Assembly: GCA_947628555.1 (NCBI GenBank)
Contig: CANRAI010000002.1
Coordinates: forward strand, 1 to 40,727
Length of the DNA: 40,727 nucleotides
Source: an uncultured Clostridia bacterium
GTDB taxonomy: Bacteria > Bacillota > Clostridia > Christensenellales > Borkfalkiaceae
Direction: 5' to 3'
A program made the translations under genes and the position numbers. The notes beneath the pieces are model-generated. The model worked only from the letters and a program-made list of their open reading frames with translations. It did not search any database and was not told the origin of the DNA. Below, one piece after another: positions 9,301 through 16,827 of the stretch (positions within the stretch are counted from its first letter, which is position 1; each line of letters opens with the position of its first letter).

Positions 9301-10125
9301 AACAAGGACAACAACTATCAGTCGGAAGTAACCCTTACGGGCGACTTGATAAGAATTGTCTTTGGGGGACACGAAAGCAAGACAAATCTTGACACATATT
9401 TCTACATGGTTGAAAAAACCAAACTTGATGAAGTGGCAGAGTTGGATAAACTCGGCAGCGATGTGTCGATAAATATAATCGGCGGCAGAATTCCCAGGAC
9501 GGTAAAGGTGACTGCCGATCTCGTAGCGGGCACGCCGTACCAGGTGCTTTTACGCCAGACGGGTTCTGGTTTAAAGGGGAGTTTGACCTATCAAGGCGTA
9601 ACTTACGATTTAACCTATAATAATGGTCCCACACTGCTGCTCAGCAAGGACGATACGTTTATAGTAACTTTCTATAAAGATAATAGTGCTCCTACTGCTA
9701 TAGGCAACGCAATAAAGATGCAGATTAAGGCGTCCACTGTGCACCCTACTGAATTGACAACGGAAGATCTTTCCGGAAAAACTCTTAGCCTTACCGCCGA
9801 TAGCACCCAATTTGCCACTAAAATCTCTTATATTATGCTTCCCGAAGATTTTGACCTCGCTAAGCAATATAAGGTGACCTTAACCACCACGGGCGTTACA
9901 TCAGGCAGGCTGTGGAGCGCAACAGTTTACTTCGGAAGTTATTTAAGTGCCAATATTCGTGTAGATGAGGTAGAAACTACTGCTAATGATAAAAACGTGA
10001 CCGTTACACAGGATGCTGTTAAATTCAGTTCACGGCTTATTCCCATAAGCTATTATCGCTTGAGTAGTAACTACGGCACAACCAATTTATCGGTTACGGT
10101 CAAGATAGAGGAAGCAAAAGCCTGA
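3310..10125 (+). CDS. Giant secreted lipoprotein / surface protein (2271 aa) with InlB-type (Listeria-Bacteroides) repeat-like segments
   Basis: Lipoprotein signal MKICRKLLIALLSTLCISVGIAGIAAC|HPGDDG; long Thr/Ser-rich beta-type repeats; segments such as FYDPGEGEG...GHVFAEWKY...YNNYFLVAQWEEE. Start preceded by GAGGTG-type RBS. Confidence 0.88.
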   Translation: MKICRKLLIALLSTLCISVGIAGIAACHPGDDGEHTDPIGDEYKAVYNVYKEAAGEEAKSLEDWYADISADIQAVGETVSSIDTLEYDSKQYIKVTFENEKLYLEPLVEGGELVEYSNFTLNVKDEEGTQLTTATRAYLDIFSVADGQNTTLSTLATNAYGRVELYIPVQTPAVTYYVQVDEQSAETYGIPLGYEPELVSNGGSHTVDVTLYTPVTYTISINDHAAVEREYTGIKVSLRYTDAGKEDITVASGEFGAEGEDLSLTLTLHSGSGYKVYVDNENLPESFAPVDPVEADLEKMSTTLELYVTKNYAEDVMETYSDPVEQETPFVNDVELITLPDAAAEVELKHVEEGDTYTYNNKQVFVALKYVSALIGEKSISQLNEEQDENDVYKFTYEVRTNDELNQWTRHVFHDMIVAYAEKADENGLYPLNTDLYKFIEAAAEYEWFDLGENNDNARILLPLVVYSDDRLVLGYETGIKTTKPGNVYFKQGDLGEYEKITTGYYRLEVEGAKAPNSYYFTGSSTTVAYGYVEDLSCKYKGVNTLRRYFRFYEESTDPDQTPKKYVTYIQLFEGQEYIYLTTGYTSTGFTNIKLTKLDVKNDNDKLLWYTNNSSDSFYSETNLWSDDISAETLTQSQLLSTPNKAPYEKEYKVLVYPYQYVSLSWNVGAGTSAQRANNFLQAAYLLDFSNPNLTYTISVENSKDASGEEKLGKVTRWAPTQYPTNENPSSPWGYWKFDAYLSGTVADGVSGTSTFKTDYVAVPLSTGATSSLNSKLPFIAFYHGGTQIEEVTIKIKATPTTTTLFYDPGEGEGKEYSDTPNTAAHTVLDFDVPELRYYYKGHVFAEWKYIDPKTSEEKTIKPGEQIKDTGGYNNYFLVAQWEEERANEIAGKLGIGEDGKITNFVLDGNAYSSTAIGFAEGVTVGAYKLTAELKAPFDDLYADFLGVDTLFIKDKSVTDKNVYVAYLNITDVSEKLAFPTYGAVYKEQKVEITSLIMEKFDVTLAVDTAAFVPVNAYTTKEGATLYKVSLGTIPQTEGSYKITLDFGTEGFDYQVKVFTESVEKDFGKNLTGNIEINSTDKNLWIMGNAPLYFSDAIVSIKLERGYRIHFDLDLKNNPDVEQAGGASLKAPAPYIDKVPGTPFSFYANASATGYTLWRWEYKIKGETKKVFYGEQFDIPAGEYDILMTAVWKKSNDVIYTPGTGACVTSDQELNETNGAKFRIDTKGSDTEDAITSIKFTVANFIATTNYTLYMDLGTSKYNGIFEFTGSPSVGNAIYQFAAMHSDTLSTDGHNIFVGFFFAAGNLTHTKGLTINFTLENYNKARAFDDVEKIEGTAWFVQKGNSAITLKEGEKNGSAVALTVSSSANNAYLLNFDSKLLSGAKFTLHAKYNGSAYYTITTPQLSVYTSATSHTETEMTAVDGKTNEWTVEITVNAMSTTSFSLLRTSLTKAEDAAVTGKAQVAAIDVWLENKTTPEEAAKQLSPDAPLQVEVSKTQPATVTLSNKVEKNTYYYVWATFEGAAPEAAITVKTSSGKTLDKTNNFKLRYISFTTNTITVSTESEQSIKLTLHIAEFKDEYLCYDNQTDDGRNDFTLPANKGEVDIYPMSDFGTSTTAAKRYTMTFTFPDGKAHDSTVIKFVDRNGVTYTFDKSNNWTAGNIHVINTSHGKYYMWCESGEEVKVHATLTLSTSVFVGSTSSNSPTIELSSSVKEVKGYFAVTSGALVLDGSRAFKFTLTPTQSDTTSANLLTITYNGDKVANFALSADQKCYEALLLGVTSDAFVIKYTGSSEFSAKASAEYSQEIYIANKTPSILENEATKTEFFAANATSGKRYIKVTLHGGTKDAPTSFDFSKATVTFTACGGASGNESLTITGFTKQGDSNNYVAYALAFCGTSDTNKYFKIALGGVTLNTKYVAQFDSYYYAEIGSSIWGRFQYLGQGEDNDEVYLKPDGEILKTGSKYMLMVPERAANSSISVKDTFTYTITSGVKETSVVLNKDNNYQSEVTLTGDLIRIVFGGHESKTNLDTYFYMVEKTKLDEVAELDKLGSDVSINIIGGRIPRTVKVTADLVAGTPYQVLLRQTGSGLKGSLTYQGVTYDLTYNNGPTLLLSKDDTFIVTFYKDNSAPTAIGNAIKMQIKASTVHPTELTTEDLSGKTLSLTADSTQFATKISYIMLPEDFDLAKQYKVTLTTTGVTSGRLWSATVYFGSYLSANIRVDEVETTANDKNVTVTQDAVKFSSRLIPISYYRLSSNYGTTNLSVTVKIEEAKA

Positions 10126-10150
10126 TAACGGCAAAATTTTAAATAAGCTC

Positions 10151-10175
10151 CTCCCCGCCCGAAAAGGGCGGGGAG
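10151..10175 (+). terminator. GC-rich hairpin between the giant lipoprotein gene and the next gene (possible partial terminator)
   Basis: CTCCCCGCCC-GAAAA-GGGCGGGGAG, a 10-bp perfect stem with no clear T tract. Confidence 0.5.
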
Positions 10176-10203
10176 AGACGCTATCGTTTTCAAGAGGTGT
10201 AAA

Positions 10204-11346
10204 ATGAGGAAATTTTTTATAGTACTACTCATTTCAATAGCCGCTGCGTGTTGTATGGCCGCGCTTTCGGCGTGCGCAAGTGAAGAGCACGTTTGGAGCG
10301 AGGAGTGGAAGCACAACACCGTGATGCACTGGCACGAGTGCACCAACGCCGGCTGTAACGAGCGGTCAGCCCAAGCAAGCCACGATGGCTTTTGGGAGCT
10401 GACCGATAGAATCGTGCATGAAACTTGCCTTGAACGCGGCTGGGGCGTATATACTTGCACGGTCTGCGGGCAGACCAAGGAAGATATTATCCCCGACGAC
10501 GGCGGACACCACTTCGACGGCGCAACGTGGCATATAACTCCCGAAAAACACTGGCGTTATTGCACGGGCTGGGGCTGTAACGTGGTAGAAGAGTCAACGC
10601 ACGCCGACGACGATACTACGGTTCAAAAGACTATCAAAACGAGTATTAGGATGTATGACGACACAGTAATCGGGTTTTATTGCCCCGATTGCAACTATCT
10701 CTTTCATACCGAAGCAATACATTCAAAATATATGCCCGCTTCTTTCGACGTAATACTCACCGCGCAGAGCAGCAGTTATCCGTTTATCCCCGCCAAGGGA
10801 GAGCTTGAAGAGGGGGTAGATGCCGAATACAGCTTTCTCCAAAATCAAAAATGTGATTTTGTGTTTTTGAACGTCAAAAACGATAAGGGCGAAGCGCTTA
10901 GCCTCACAACAAACTACCAACACAACGAACTCAGGCATGAGGACATCACCGGACTTGTTGGGCAAAATCCCGACCAAAAGGCGGGCTTTATCGTCAGGTG
11001 TAACGGTACAGAAATAAGCAACTCGTGGGGCGTTCAATCAAGCAAGCTTAATACGGGTATTAAATGCGATAGCATCAGCGACGGACATGGCTCGTCGTAC
11101 TATGTAAAAACACTTAAGATGGTGAGTTTGGGCGACTATGTTGTAACTTTTGGCTACTACGCCATAGATACAGAACTTTCCGAAAACTTTTTATATACGG
11201 TAAAATTCCACGTTCTGGACCAATTTGACTATAACAATGCAAAAAAAGATTCGGGCTTGAAATCCGCTGCGCCGTCGGCGATTTGCTTAGCGCAGAATTT
11301 AGACGGTGTGGACTTATATCTGCCCGTTGAAAAACATGAGTGGTAA
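10204..11346 (+). CDS. Cys/His-motif lipoprotein of unknown function
   Basis: Lipobox ALSAC. Motifs HWHECTNAGC...H, YTCTVCGQ, HWRYCTGWGC...H and FYCPDCNYLFH. RBS AGAGGTG upstream. Confidence 0.8.
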   Translation: MRKFFIVLLISIAAACCMAALSACASEEHVWSEEWKHNTVMHWHECTNAGCNERSAQASHDGFWELTDRIVHETCLERGWGVYTCTVCGQTKEDIIPDDGGHHFDGATWHITPEKHWRYCTGWGCNVVEESTHADDDTTVQKTIKTSIRMYDDTVIGFYCPDCNYLFHTEAIHSKYMPASFDVILTAQSSSYPFIPAKGELEEGVDAEYSFLQNQKCDFVFLNVKNDKGEALSLTTNYQHNELRHEDITGLVGQNPDQKAGFIVRCNGTEISNSWGVQSSKLNTGIKCDSISDGHGSSYYVKTLKMVSLGDYVVTFGYYAIDTELSENFLYTVKFHVLDQFDYNNAKKDSGLKSAAPSAICLAQNLDGVDLYLPVEKHEW

Positions 11347-11349
11347 AAT

Positions 11350-12900
11350 ATGCACGAAAATTTTAAAAAACTTAAAACGAAATATGTTTTACGCGCCCTT
11401 ATTGCGGCGTTGATAATCGGCGCGGAGTGCGCGGGGATAGCTGTTGCCGTAACGCTGCTTGCGGTATTGCTTAGCGACGTATCTTTCGCCACGCTTTGGT
11501 ACGTGCTTATAGCCGTTGGGGCGGCAGTTTGCGCTACGGGAATAGCGTTTTTATGCCTATATCCCCGCGATAAAAAATTAGCCAAACGGCTCGACAATCA
11601 GTATTCACTTGAAGAGCGCACGCAAACCGCGCTTTCCTTTGTGGAAAGCAGGGGAGTGATATACGATTTACAGCGAAGCGACACCGACAGGAGACTTTCC
11701 GCATTACCCAAATCTTCGTGGGGCAAGTCGGCGGCACAGGCGGCCAAACAATTTTGGCAGGTAATCGTGCTTGCCGTGCTTGCCGTGGCTTTGATAGTTT
11801 CGTCAGTGTGCGTTATGGCTAAAAAGACGGCGGACGCCCAGGCAGCAGACCCCGAAAGAATACCTTTTTCGGTCTCCGACTTCCAGATTGTGGCTGTGCG
11901 CGAGCTTATAAACGATGTAAAAAATTCTGCCTTGCAAGAGAATATAAAGACGGCTTCGGTAGAAAAATTAGAGGATTTGGTGGAGGCGCTTCCCGAAGTT
12001 CCCAGCGTGGGTGCAATGCAACGGGCGGTGTACGGCGCGATTGACGAAGTGAACGGGATTATCTTGCCCGTCTGCACTTACCGTCCGTTTTCGGTGACCC
12101 TCGGCATGGCGGAACTGCCCTATTTTGTGCGCGTTCTGCGCCGCGGCGCCGAAGTGTATAAGGACGTGGATTTCACCGAAAATTCGGCGGTGGAAAAGTT
12201 CAGAATGGAAAGAATCGACCTCGTTATGGAGAAGGTTGATTTTTCGCTGGGACAGTTTGTAAAATTCCTCAGCGGGGTAACGGTGGAGCAGGGGCTTAAA
12301 GACAAACTTACCGAGCTTGCGGGCAACATAAGCTATGCGCTTGCAAGCTCGGAGTTAGACGAAAACGACCCCTTGCGCATCGTTGTAAAAGATTTCGGCA
12401 CGGCGGTTACGGGCCTTGTGGAGCTTGTAAACGAAGCCGAACCCAACGATGAAGAGGTTCAGTCGGAGATAAACGGGCAGTTTAATTCCTTTGCCGAAGA
12501 ATTTACCTTGCCGCTTTCCGATCAGGCGTACAGCCTTGCCGTAAACAGGCACGTCAATTTAAAACTGAGAAATATATTCGGTTTGGAAGAGCGGGAAGAA
12601 GATACCGATCCCGATTTTACAGACGGGTATGAAGTTAACCCCGAAGGCGGCGATAACGGCCCCTCGGACAGCGGCGGTGGCGAGTCGCAAGGAGGCGGCT
12701 ACGGCACGGGCGACAACGAATTTGGCAGCAAAGACCTCGTATATGACCCCGACAGCGGAACTTACGTCCAGTACGGCGACATTTTGGCGCGGTATTACGC
12801 CGTTATGCAGGAATATCTGAGAAACGGCAATTTAACCGATGAGCAAAAGGCGCAGGCAAGGTCGTATTTCGATATACTTTTCAACGGATTTAAAAATTAA
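11350..12900 (+). CDS. Multi-TM membrane protein with extended Gly/Ser/Asp-rich C-terminal region, in the MoxR operon
   Basis: Two N-terminal TM segments (RALIAALIIGAECAGIAVAVTLLAVLL; WYVLIAVGAAVCATGIAFLCLY) and one near aa 135-155; starts 3 bp after the previous stop. Confidence 0.8.
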   Translation: MHENFKKLKTKYVLRALIAALIIGAECAGIAVAVTLLAVLLSDVSFATLWYVLIAVGAAVCATGIAFLCLYPRDKKLAKRLDNQYSLEERTQTALSFVESRGVIYDLQRSDTDRRLSALPKSSWGKSAAQAAKQFWQVIVLAVLAVALIVSSVCVMAKKTADAQAADPERIPFSVSDFQIVAVRELINDVKNSALQENIKTASVEKLEDLVEALPEVPSVGAMQRAVYGAIDEVNGIILPVCTYRPFSVTLGMAELPYFVRVLRRGAEVYKDVDFTENSAVEKFRMERIDLVMEKVDFSLGQFVKFLSGVTVEQGLKDKLTELAGNISYALASSELDENDPLRIVVKDFGTAVTGLVELVNEAEPNDEEVQSEINGQFNSFAEEFTLPLSDQAYSLAVNRHVNLKLRNIFGLEEREEDTDPDFTDGYEVNPEGGDNGPSDSGGGESQGGGYGTGDNEFGSKDLVYDPDSGTYVQYGDILARYYAVMQEYLRNGNLTDEQKAQARSYFDILFNGFKN

Positions 12901-12926
12901 TAATGCTAATAAAGTGTGAGGATGAA

Positions 12927-14051
12927 ATGAAAAAATTCAAGAAAAACAATCAAGCGACAGAAGAAGCGGAGGAAGTAAAGGTAGAGCAGGCGGAGGAAAA
13001 AGAAGAGACCGCCGAAGTTTCAGTTACAACCGAAGCTGCGGTAACAGGCGTGGAGACGGAGGACGTGCCGGATGAAAACGCGCCCGAGAAGGTCAAGCAG
13101 TTCAGCGTATCCATAAGTAAGATAAAAGCTGAGCTTGCGAAAGACGTAGTAGGCATGGAGGACGTAATAGACAGCGTAATCTGCGCGATAATTGCGGGCG
13201 GCAACGTGCTGTTGGAGGGCGTGCCGGGCGTAGGCAAGACAAGACTTGTCCGTTCGTTGGGCAAGACGTTGAGTTTGCCGTTCTCGAGGATACAGTTCAC
13301 GCCCGACTTAATGCCTTCGGACGTAACGGGCACGAACATAATCGAGCAGGACGAGAAGGGAAAGATGAGTATGGTATTCCGCCGCGGACCCATATTCGCC
13401 AACCTTGTGCTTGCGGACGAAATCAACCGTGCAACGCCCAAAACCCAGTCGGCGATGCTGGAAGTAATGCAGGAGCATAAGGTAACGGCGGCAAAGACAA
13501 CATATACGCTGGAAGAGCCGTTCTTCGTATTGGCAACGCAGAACCCGATAGAGCAAGACGGAACATATCCCTTGCCCGAAGCGCAGATAGACAGGTTTAT
13601 GTTTAAGCTGCTGGTTGGCTTCCCCAAAAAGGGAGAGATTGCAGACATAGTAAATATGACGCAGATAACCATGGACGAGACAGCGGAGGCGGTAATAGAC
13701 GGTAAGACGATAATGGAGATGCGCGAGCTGTCCAAGACCGTGCCTGTGCTTAACGAAGTTTTGGATTTTACTGTAAAACTCGTATCAAACACCCACCCCG
13801 AGATTGAGGATTCGCCTGCCACGGCAAAGAAGTACGTGCGCTACGGCGCTTCTCCGCGAGCGGCTCAGGCGCTGATAACGTGCGCAAAGGTCAGGGCGTT
13901 AATGCACGGCAGGTTCAACGTATCGTATAACGATATAAAGGCGTTGGCGTATCCCGTACTTAGGCACAGGGTAAAGCTCAACTATAACGCTGTGAACGAT
14001 AAGTTGAGCGTAGATGATGTAATAAAGCAACTTATAAGCGAGACTAAATAA
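12927..14051 (+). CDS. MoxR family AAA+ ATPase
   Basis: Walker A GVPGVGKT, Walker B LVLADEINRATPKTQSAMLEVMQE, ATQNPIEQDGTYPLPEAQIDRFMF. Start assigned at MKKFKKNN after GTGAGGATG. Confidence 0.95.
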   Translation: MKKFKKNNQATEEAEEVKVEQAEEKEETAEVSVTTEAAVTGVETEDVPDENAPEKVKQFSVSISKIKAELAKDVVGMEDVIDSVICAIIAGGNVLLEGVPGVGKTRLVRSLGKTLSLPFSRIQFTPDLMPSDVTGTNIIEQDEKGKMSMVFRRGPIFANLVLADEINRATPKTQSAMLEVMQEHKVTAAKTTYTLEEPFFVLATQNPIEQDGTYPLPEAQIDRFMFKLLVGFPKKGEIADIVNMTQITMDETAEAVIDGKTIMEMRELSKTVPVLNEVLDFTVKLVSNTHPEIEDSPATAKKYVRYGASPRAAQALITCAKVRALMHGRFNVSYNDIKALAYPVLRHRVKLNYNAVNDKLSVDDVIKQLISETK

Positions 14052-14056
14052 GATAA

Positions 14057-14941
14057 ATGAGTGAAATAATAGTGGACGAAGCGTTTTTGCAACAGTTGGA
14101 ACTGTTGCAAACGCTGCTGAAAAATAACGTTGCGGGCAGATACGGCGGCAACCACCAAAGCAAGACGTACGGTTCCTCGTGCGAGTTTGCGGACTACCGC
14201 GACTATATACCCGGCGACGATATAACCAAAATCGATTGGAACGCCTTTGCCCGCTTTGAAAAGCTATATTTAAAGCTGTATTTAGACGAGCGGCAGGTGC
14301 ACACGCGGATATATATAGACGCCAGCCGCTCCATGGCTTACGGCAAGGGCAAAAAGGACGCGCAGGCAATACGAATAGCCGCCGCCTTAGCCTATCTGTC
14401 CGTGTGCGAAATGGATAGGGTGTCCATATACGCTCTCCATGGCGACAAAGTGGAGGAGGTAATTCCGCCCATGCTCGGCAAGGATAGTTATCTCGACAAC
14501 ATCGGCAAGCTCAACGACATAGAGTTTGACGGCGACTGCCGTATCTCCGACGCAATAGCTTATTCCGAAGTAGGCTACGGGGACGGCATGAGCATTATAA
14601 TTTCCGATTTCCTTACGGATAACGATTATTTTGCCGCGCTGGACAGATTTTCCGGCAAAAAGCGGGATTTGGTCTGCGTGCAGGTGCTCGCCGAAGAGGA
14701 ATTGCGCCCCAAGGCGCGCGGTAAGATGCATTTTTACGACAGCGAAGATTCCGAAAGATTTTACCGCAAAAACATAAATAAGGAGATAATCCGCGCCTAT
14801 TCGCTCGCGCTTGAATACGCCACGGGTAGGCTGCGCGATGGCTGTTTTTCGCGCGGGGGCAGTTATGTGCTCGTCTCCTCCGCGGATAAGCTATCCGACA
14901 TCATATTTGATAAATTTGTGGCAGTGGGGGTGATTAAGTGA
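14057..14941 (+). CDS. DUF58 domain-containing protein
   Basis: YGSSCEFADYRDYIPGDDITKIDWNAFARFEKLYLKLYLDERQ and IYIDASRSM are typical of DUF58 proteins adjacent to MoxR. Confidence 0.92.
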   Translation: MSEIIVDEAFLQQLELLQTLLKNNVAGRYGGNHQSKTYGSSCEFADYRDYIPGDDITKIDWNAFARFEKLYLKLYLDERQVHTRIYIDASRSMAYGKGKKDAQAIRIAAALAYLSVCEMDRVSIYALHGDKVEEVIPPMLGKDSYLDNIGKLNDIEFDGDCRISDAIAYSEVGYGDGMSIIISDFLTDNDYFAALDRFSGKKRDLVCVQVLAEEELRPKARGKMHFYDSEDSERFYRKNINKEIIRAYSLALEYATGRLRDGCFSRGGSYVLVSSADKLSDIIFDKFVAVGVIK

Positions 14942-16827
14942 ACCTCATATACGTGCTCGGATTGCTGGCTTTGCTGGCAATTCCGATCATAATCTTTATA
15001 TATATCATAAAAAACAAATATACCGAGCAGACTATTTCGTCAACATATCTCTGGACGTTGAGCGAAAAGTTTATAAGAAAGCGCATTCCCATAAACAGGT
15101 TAGTGGGAATACTCAGCCTTATATTGCAGATAATCGCTGTGGTTTTGCTTGCATTGCTGCTTGCGCACCCCATGCTCGTAATTCCCCATTCGGCAAGTGC
15201 ATATTGTTTTGTTTTAGACGGCTCGGGCAGTATGAACTTTGAATTGAATGGTAAAACCCGCTTTGAAGTGGGCAAGGAGATGATAAGCGATATCATTTCG
15301 GAAGCCACCGATGGCAGTACCTATACGCTGATTTTCTGCGGCAGTACCACCGATACAATCTACAAGGACATAGCCGATAAGGACAGTGCGTTGAAGAGCC
15401 TTGCTTCCCTGAAAACGGCGGACACGACCCCCGATTTTCTGGATATAATCACTGCCACGCAGGAGTATTTTGACGGCAACCACGCCGCAAACACCTATCT
15501 TGTGACCGACGTGGACTACGGTTTGACAAAAAACGTCAAGCTTCTTAACGTTGCCAAAGGCTACGAAAACGTCCAAAACTATTCGCTTTTCGACGTGGAT
15601 TATACCATGCTGGGAACGCAGGCCGTAGTCAGTGGCAAAGCCGTATCCTACGGCAGCGCGGCGCAGATAAAGGTAGAGATATTCTTCTGCGGTGATAACG
15701 GGATATATTTTAAGGGCGGCGAACAGATGTTAGCGCTCGAAGAGGGCGGCATGGGCGAGTTTTCGGTAACTTGCGACGTGGGCAATTTCAGTGCGGTGAA
15801 AGTAGTCATAGCCGACGAGGACAACCTTGCCCCCGACAACGAGGTTATTTTGTACAACGCCACTTACGAGAGAATAGGCAATACTCTGCTTGTCTCCGAC
15901 AATTCCTTTTTCGCGCTCGCCTCGCTGACTGCGGCGGGTAACGATAAGGTGGACGTGGTTACCACAAAACAGTACGAGGAATTGGCACTTTCGGGCTATG
16001 GGCTGTATATTTTTGATTCCTACACTCCCGGAACGTTGCCTTACGATGGCGCGGTATGGTTTATAAACCCCCGCGGCTCTACTGCGGGCGCGGGATTTAC
16101 ATACCAGACCGATATGACTTCTACCTTTTCAAACAAGCTTTCTGCGAATTTTTCAAGGAGTTCGGATACTTCGTCGCTGTTATATAGGATTGTGGACGGT
16201 GTAAGCACGACTTCATTTGAGCTGGGAAGTTACGTCAGGTGCGGAATAACGGGTGAATTTACCACCGTGGCAACGTGCGGAAGCGACCCGATTGCCTTTG
16301 TGGGCAGTAACGAATACGGCAACCGCGAGGCGGTTTTGGCGTTTTCGCTTAATTCCTCCGGCGCATTTACCCTTTCGGCGAACTGCGTGACGCTGTTTTC
16401 AAATATTCTTAAATATATGTTCCCCCCAGTAGTGGAAAAAACAAGCTATACGTGTGGGGATATATTGCCGATAAACATAATTTCGGGCTGCGCCACCATG
16501 CGCATATATACGCCGGGCGGCGAAGAAGTTTATTTGAACACCGCTTCGGTGGTGAGCGAATACAAGCTTACCCAGGCAGGGACTTACCGCATAGTAATGC
16601 TTATGAGCAACGGCACCGAGGAGAGAGTGTACAACGTTTACGCAAATCTTCCCCAAAGCGAGCGCATACCCAACCCCGCGGACATAGAGTTCGTCGTGGA
16701 AGGGCTGGCTTCCGATTCCAAGTTCGATGGGTATTACGACAATCTATTTATAATATTTATTATTCTTGCCGTATTTTTTGCGGCAGATTACGGAGTGTAT
16801 TGTTATGAACAGTATCAGCTTCGATAA
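14938..16827 (+). CDS. BatA-like membrane protein with vWA domain
   Basis: N-terminal TM, FIRKRIPINR, MIDAS motif VLDGSGSM, C-terminal TM. ATG/stop overlap with the previous gene. Confidence 0.85.
   Translation: MNLIYVLGLLALLAIPIIIFIYIIKNKYTEQTISSTYLWTLSEKFIRKRIPINRLVGILSLILQIIAVVLLALLLAHPMLVIPHSASAYCFVLDGSGSMNFELNGKTRFEVGKEMISDIISEATDGSTYTLIFCGSTTDTIYKDIADKDSALKSLASLKTADTTPDFLDIITATQEYFDGNHAANTYLVTDVDYGLTKNVKLLNVAKGYENVQNYSLFDVDYTMLGTQAVVSGKAVSYGSAAQIKVEIFFCGDNGIYFKGGEQMLALEEGGMGEFSVTCDVGNFSAVKVVIADEDNLAPDNEVILYNATYERIGNTLLVSDNSFFALASLTAAGNDKVDVVTTKQYEELALSGYGLYIFDSYTPGTLPYDGAVWFINPRGSTAGAGFTYQTDMTSTFSNKLSANFSRSSDTSSLLYRIVDGVSTTSFELGSYVRCGITGEFTTVATCGSDPIAFVGSNEYGNREAVLAFSLNSSGAFTLSANCVTLFSNILKYMFPPVVEKTSYTCGDILPINIISGCATMRIYTPGGEEVYLNTASVVSEYKLTQAGTYRIVMLMSNGTEERVYNVYANLPQSERIPNPADIEFVVEGLASDSKFDGYYDNLFIIFIILAVFFAADYGVYCYEQYQLR

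Noticed and set aside
12950-13822. 290-aa antisense ORF opposite moxR
   Set aside because: Ser/Ile/Thr-rich shadow frame of a clearly real MoxR gene.
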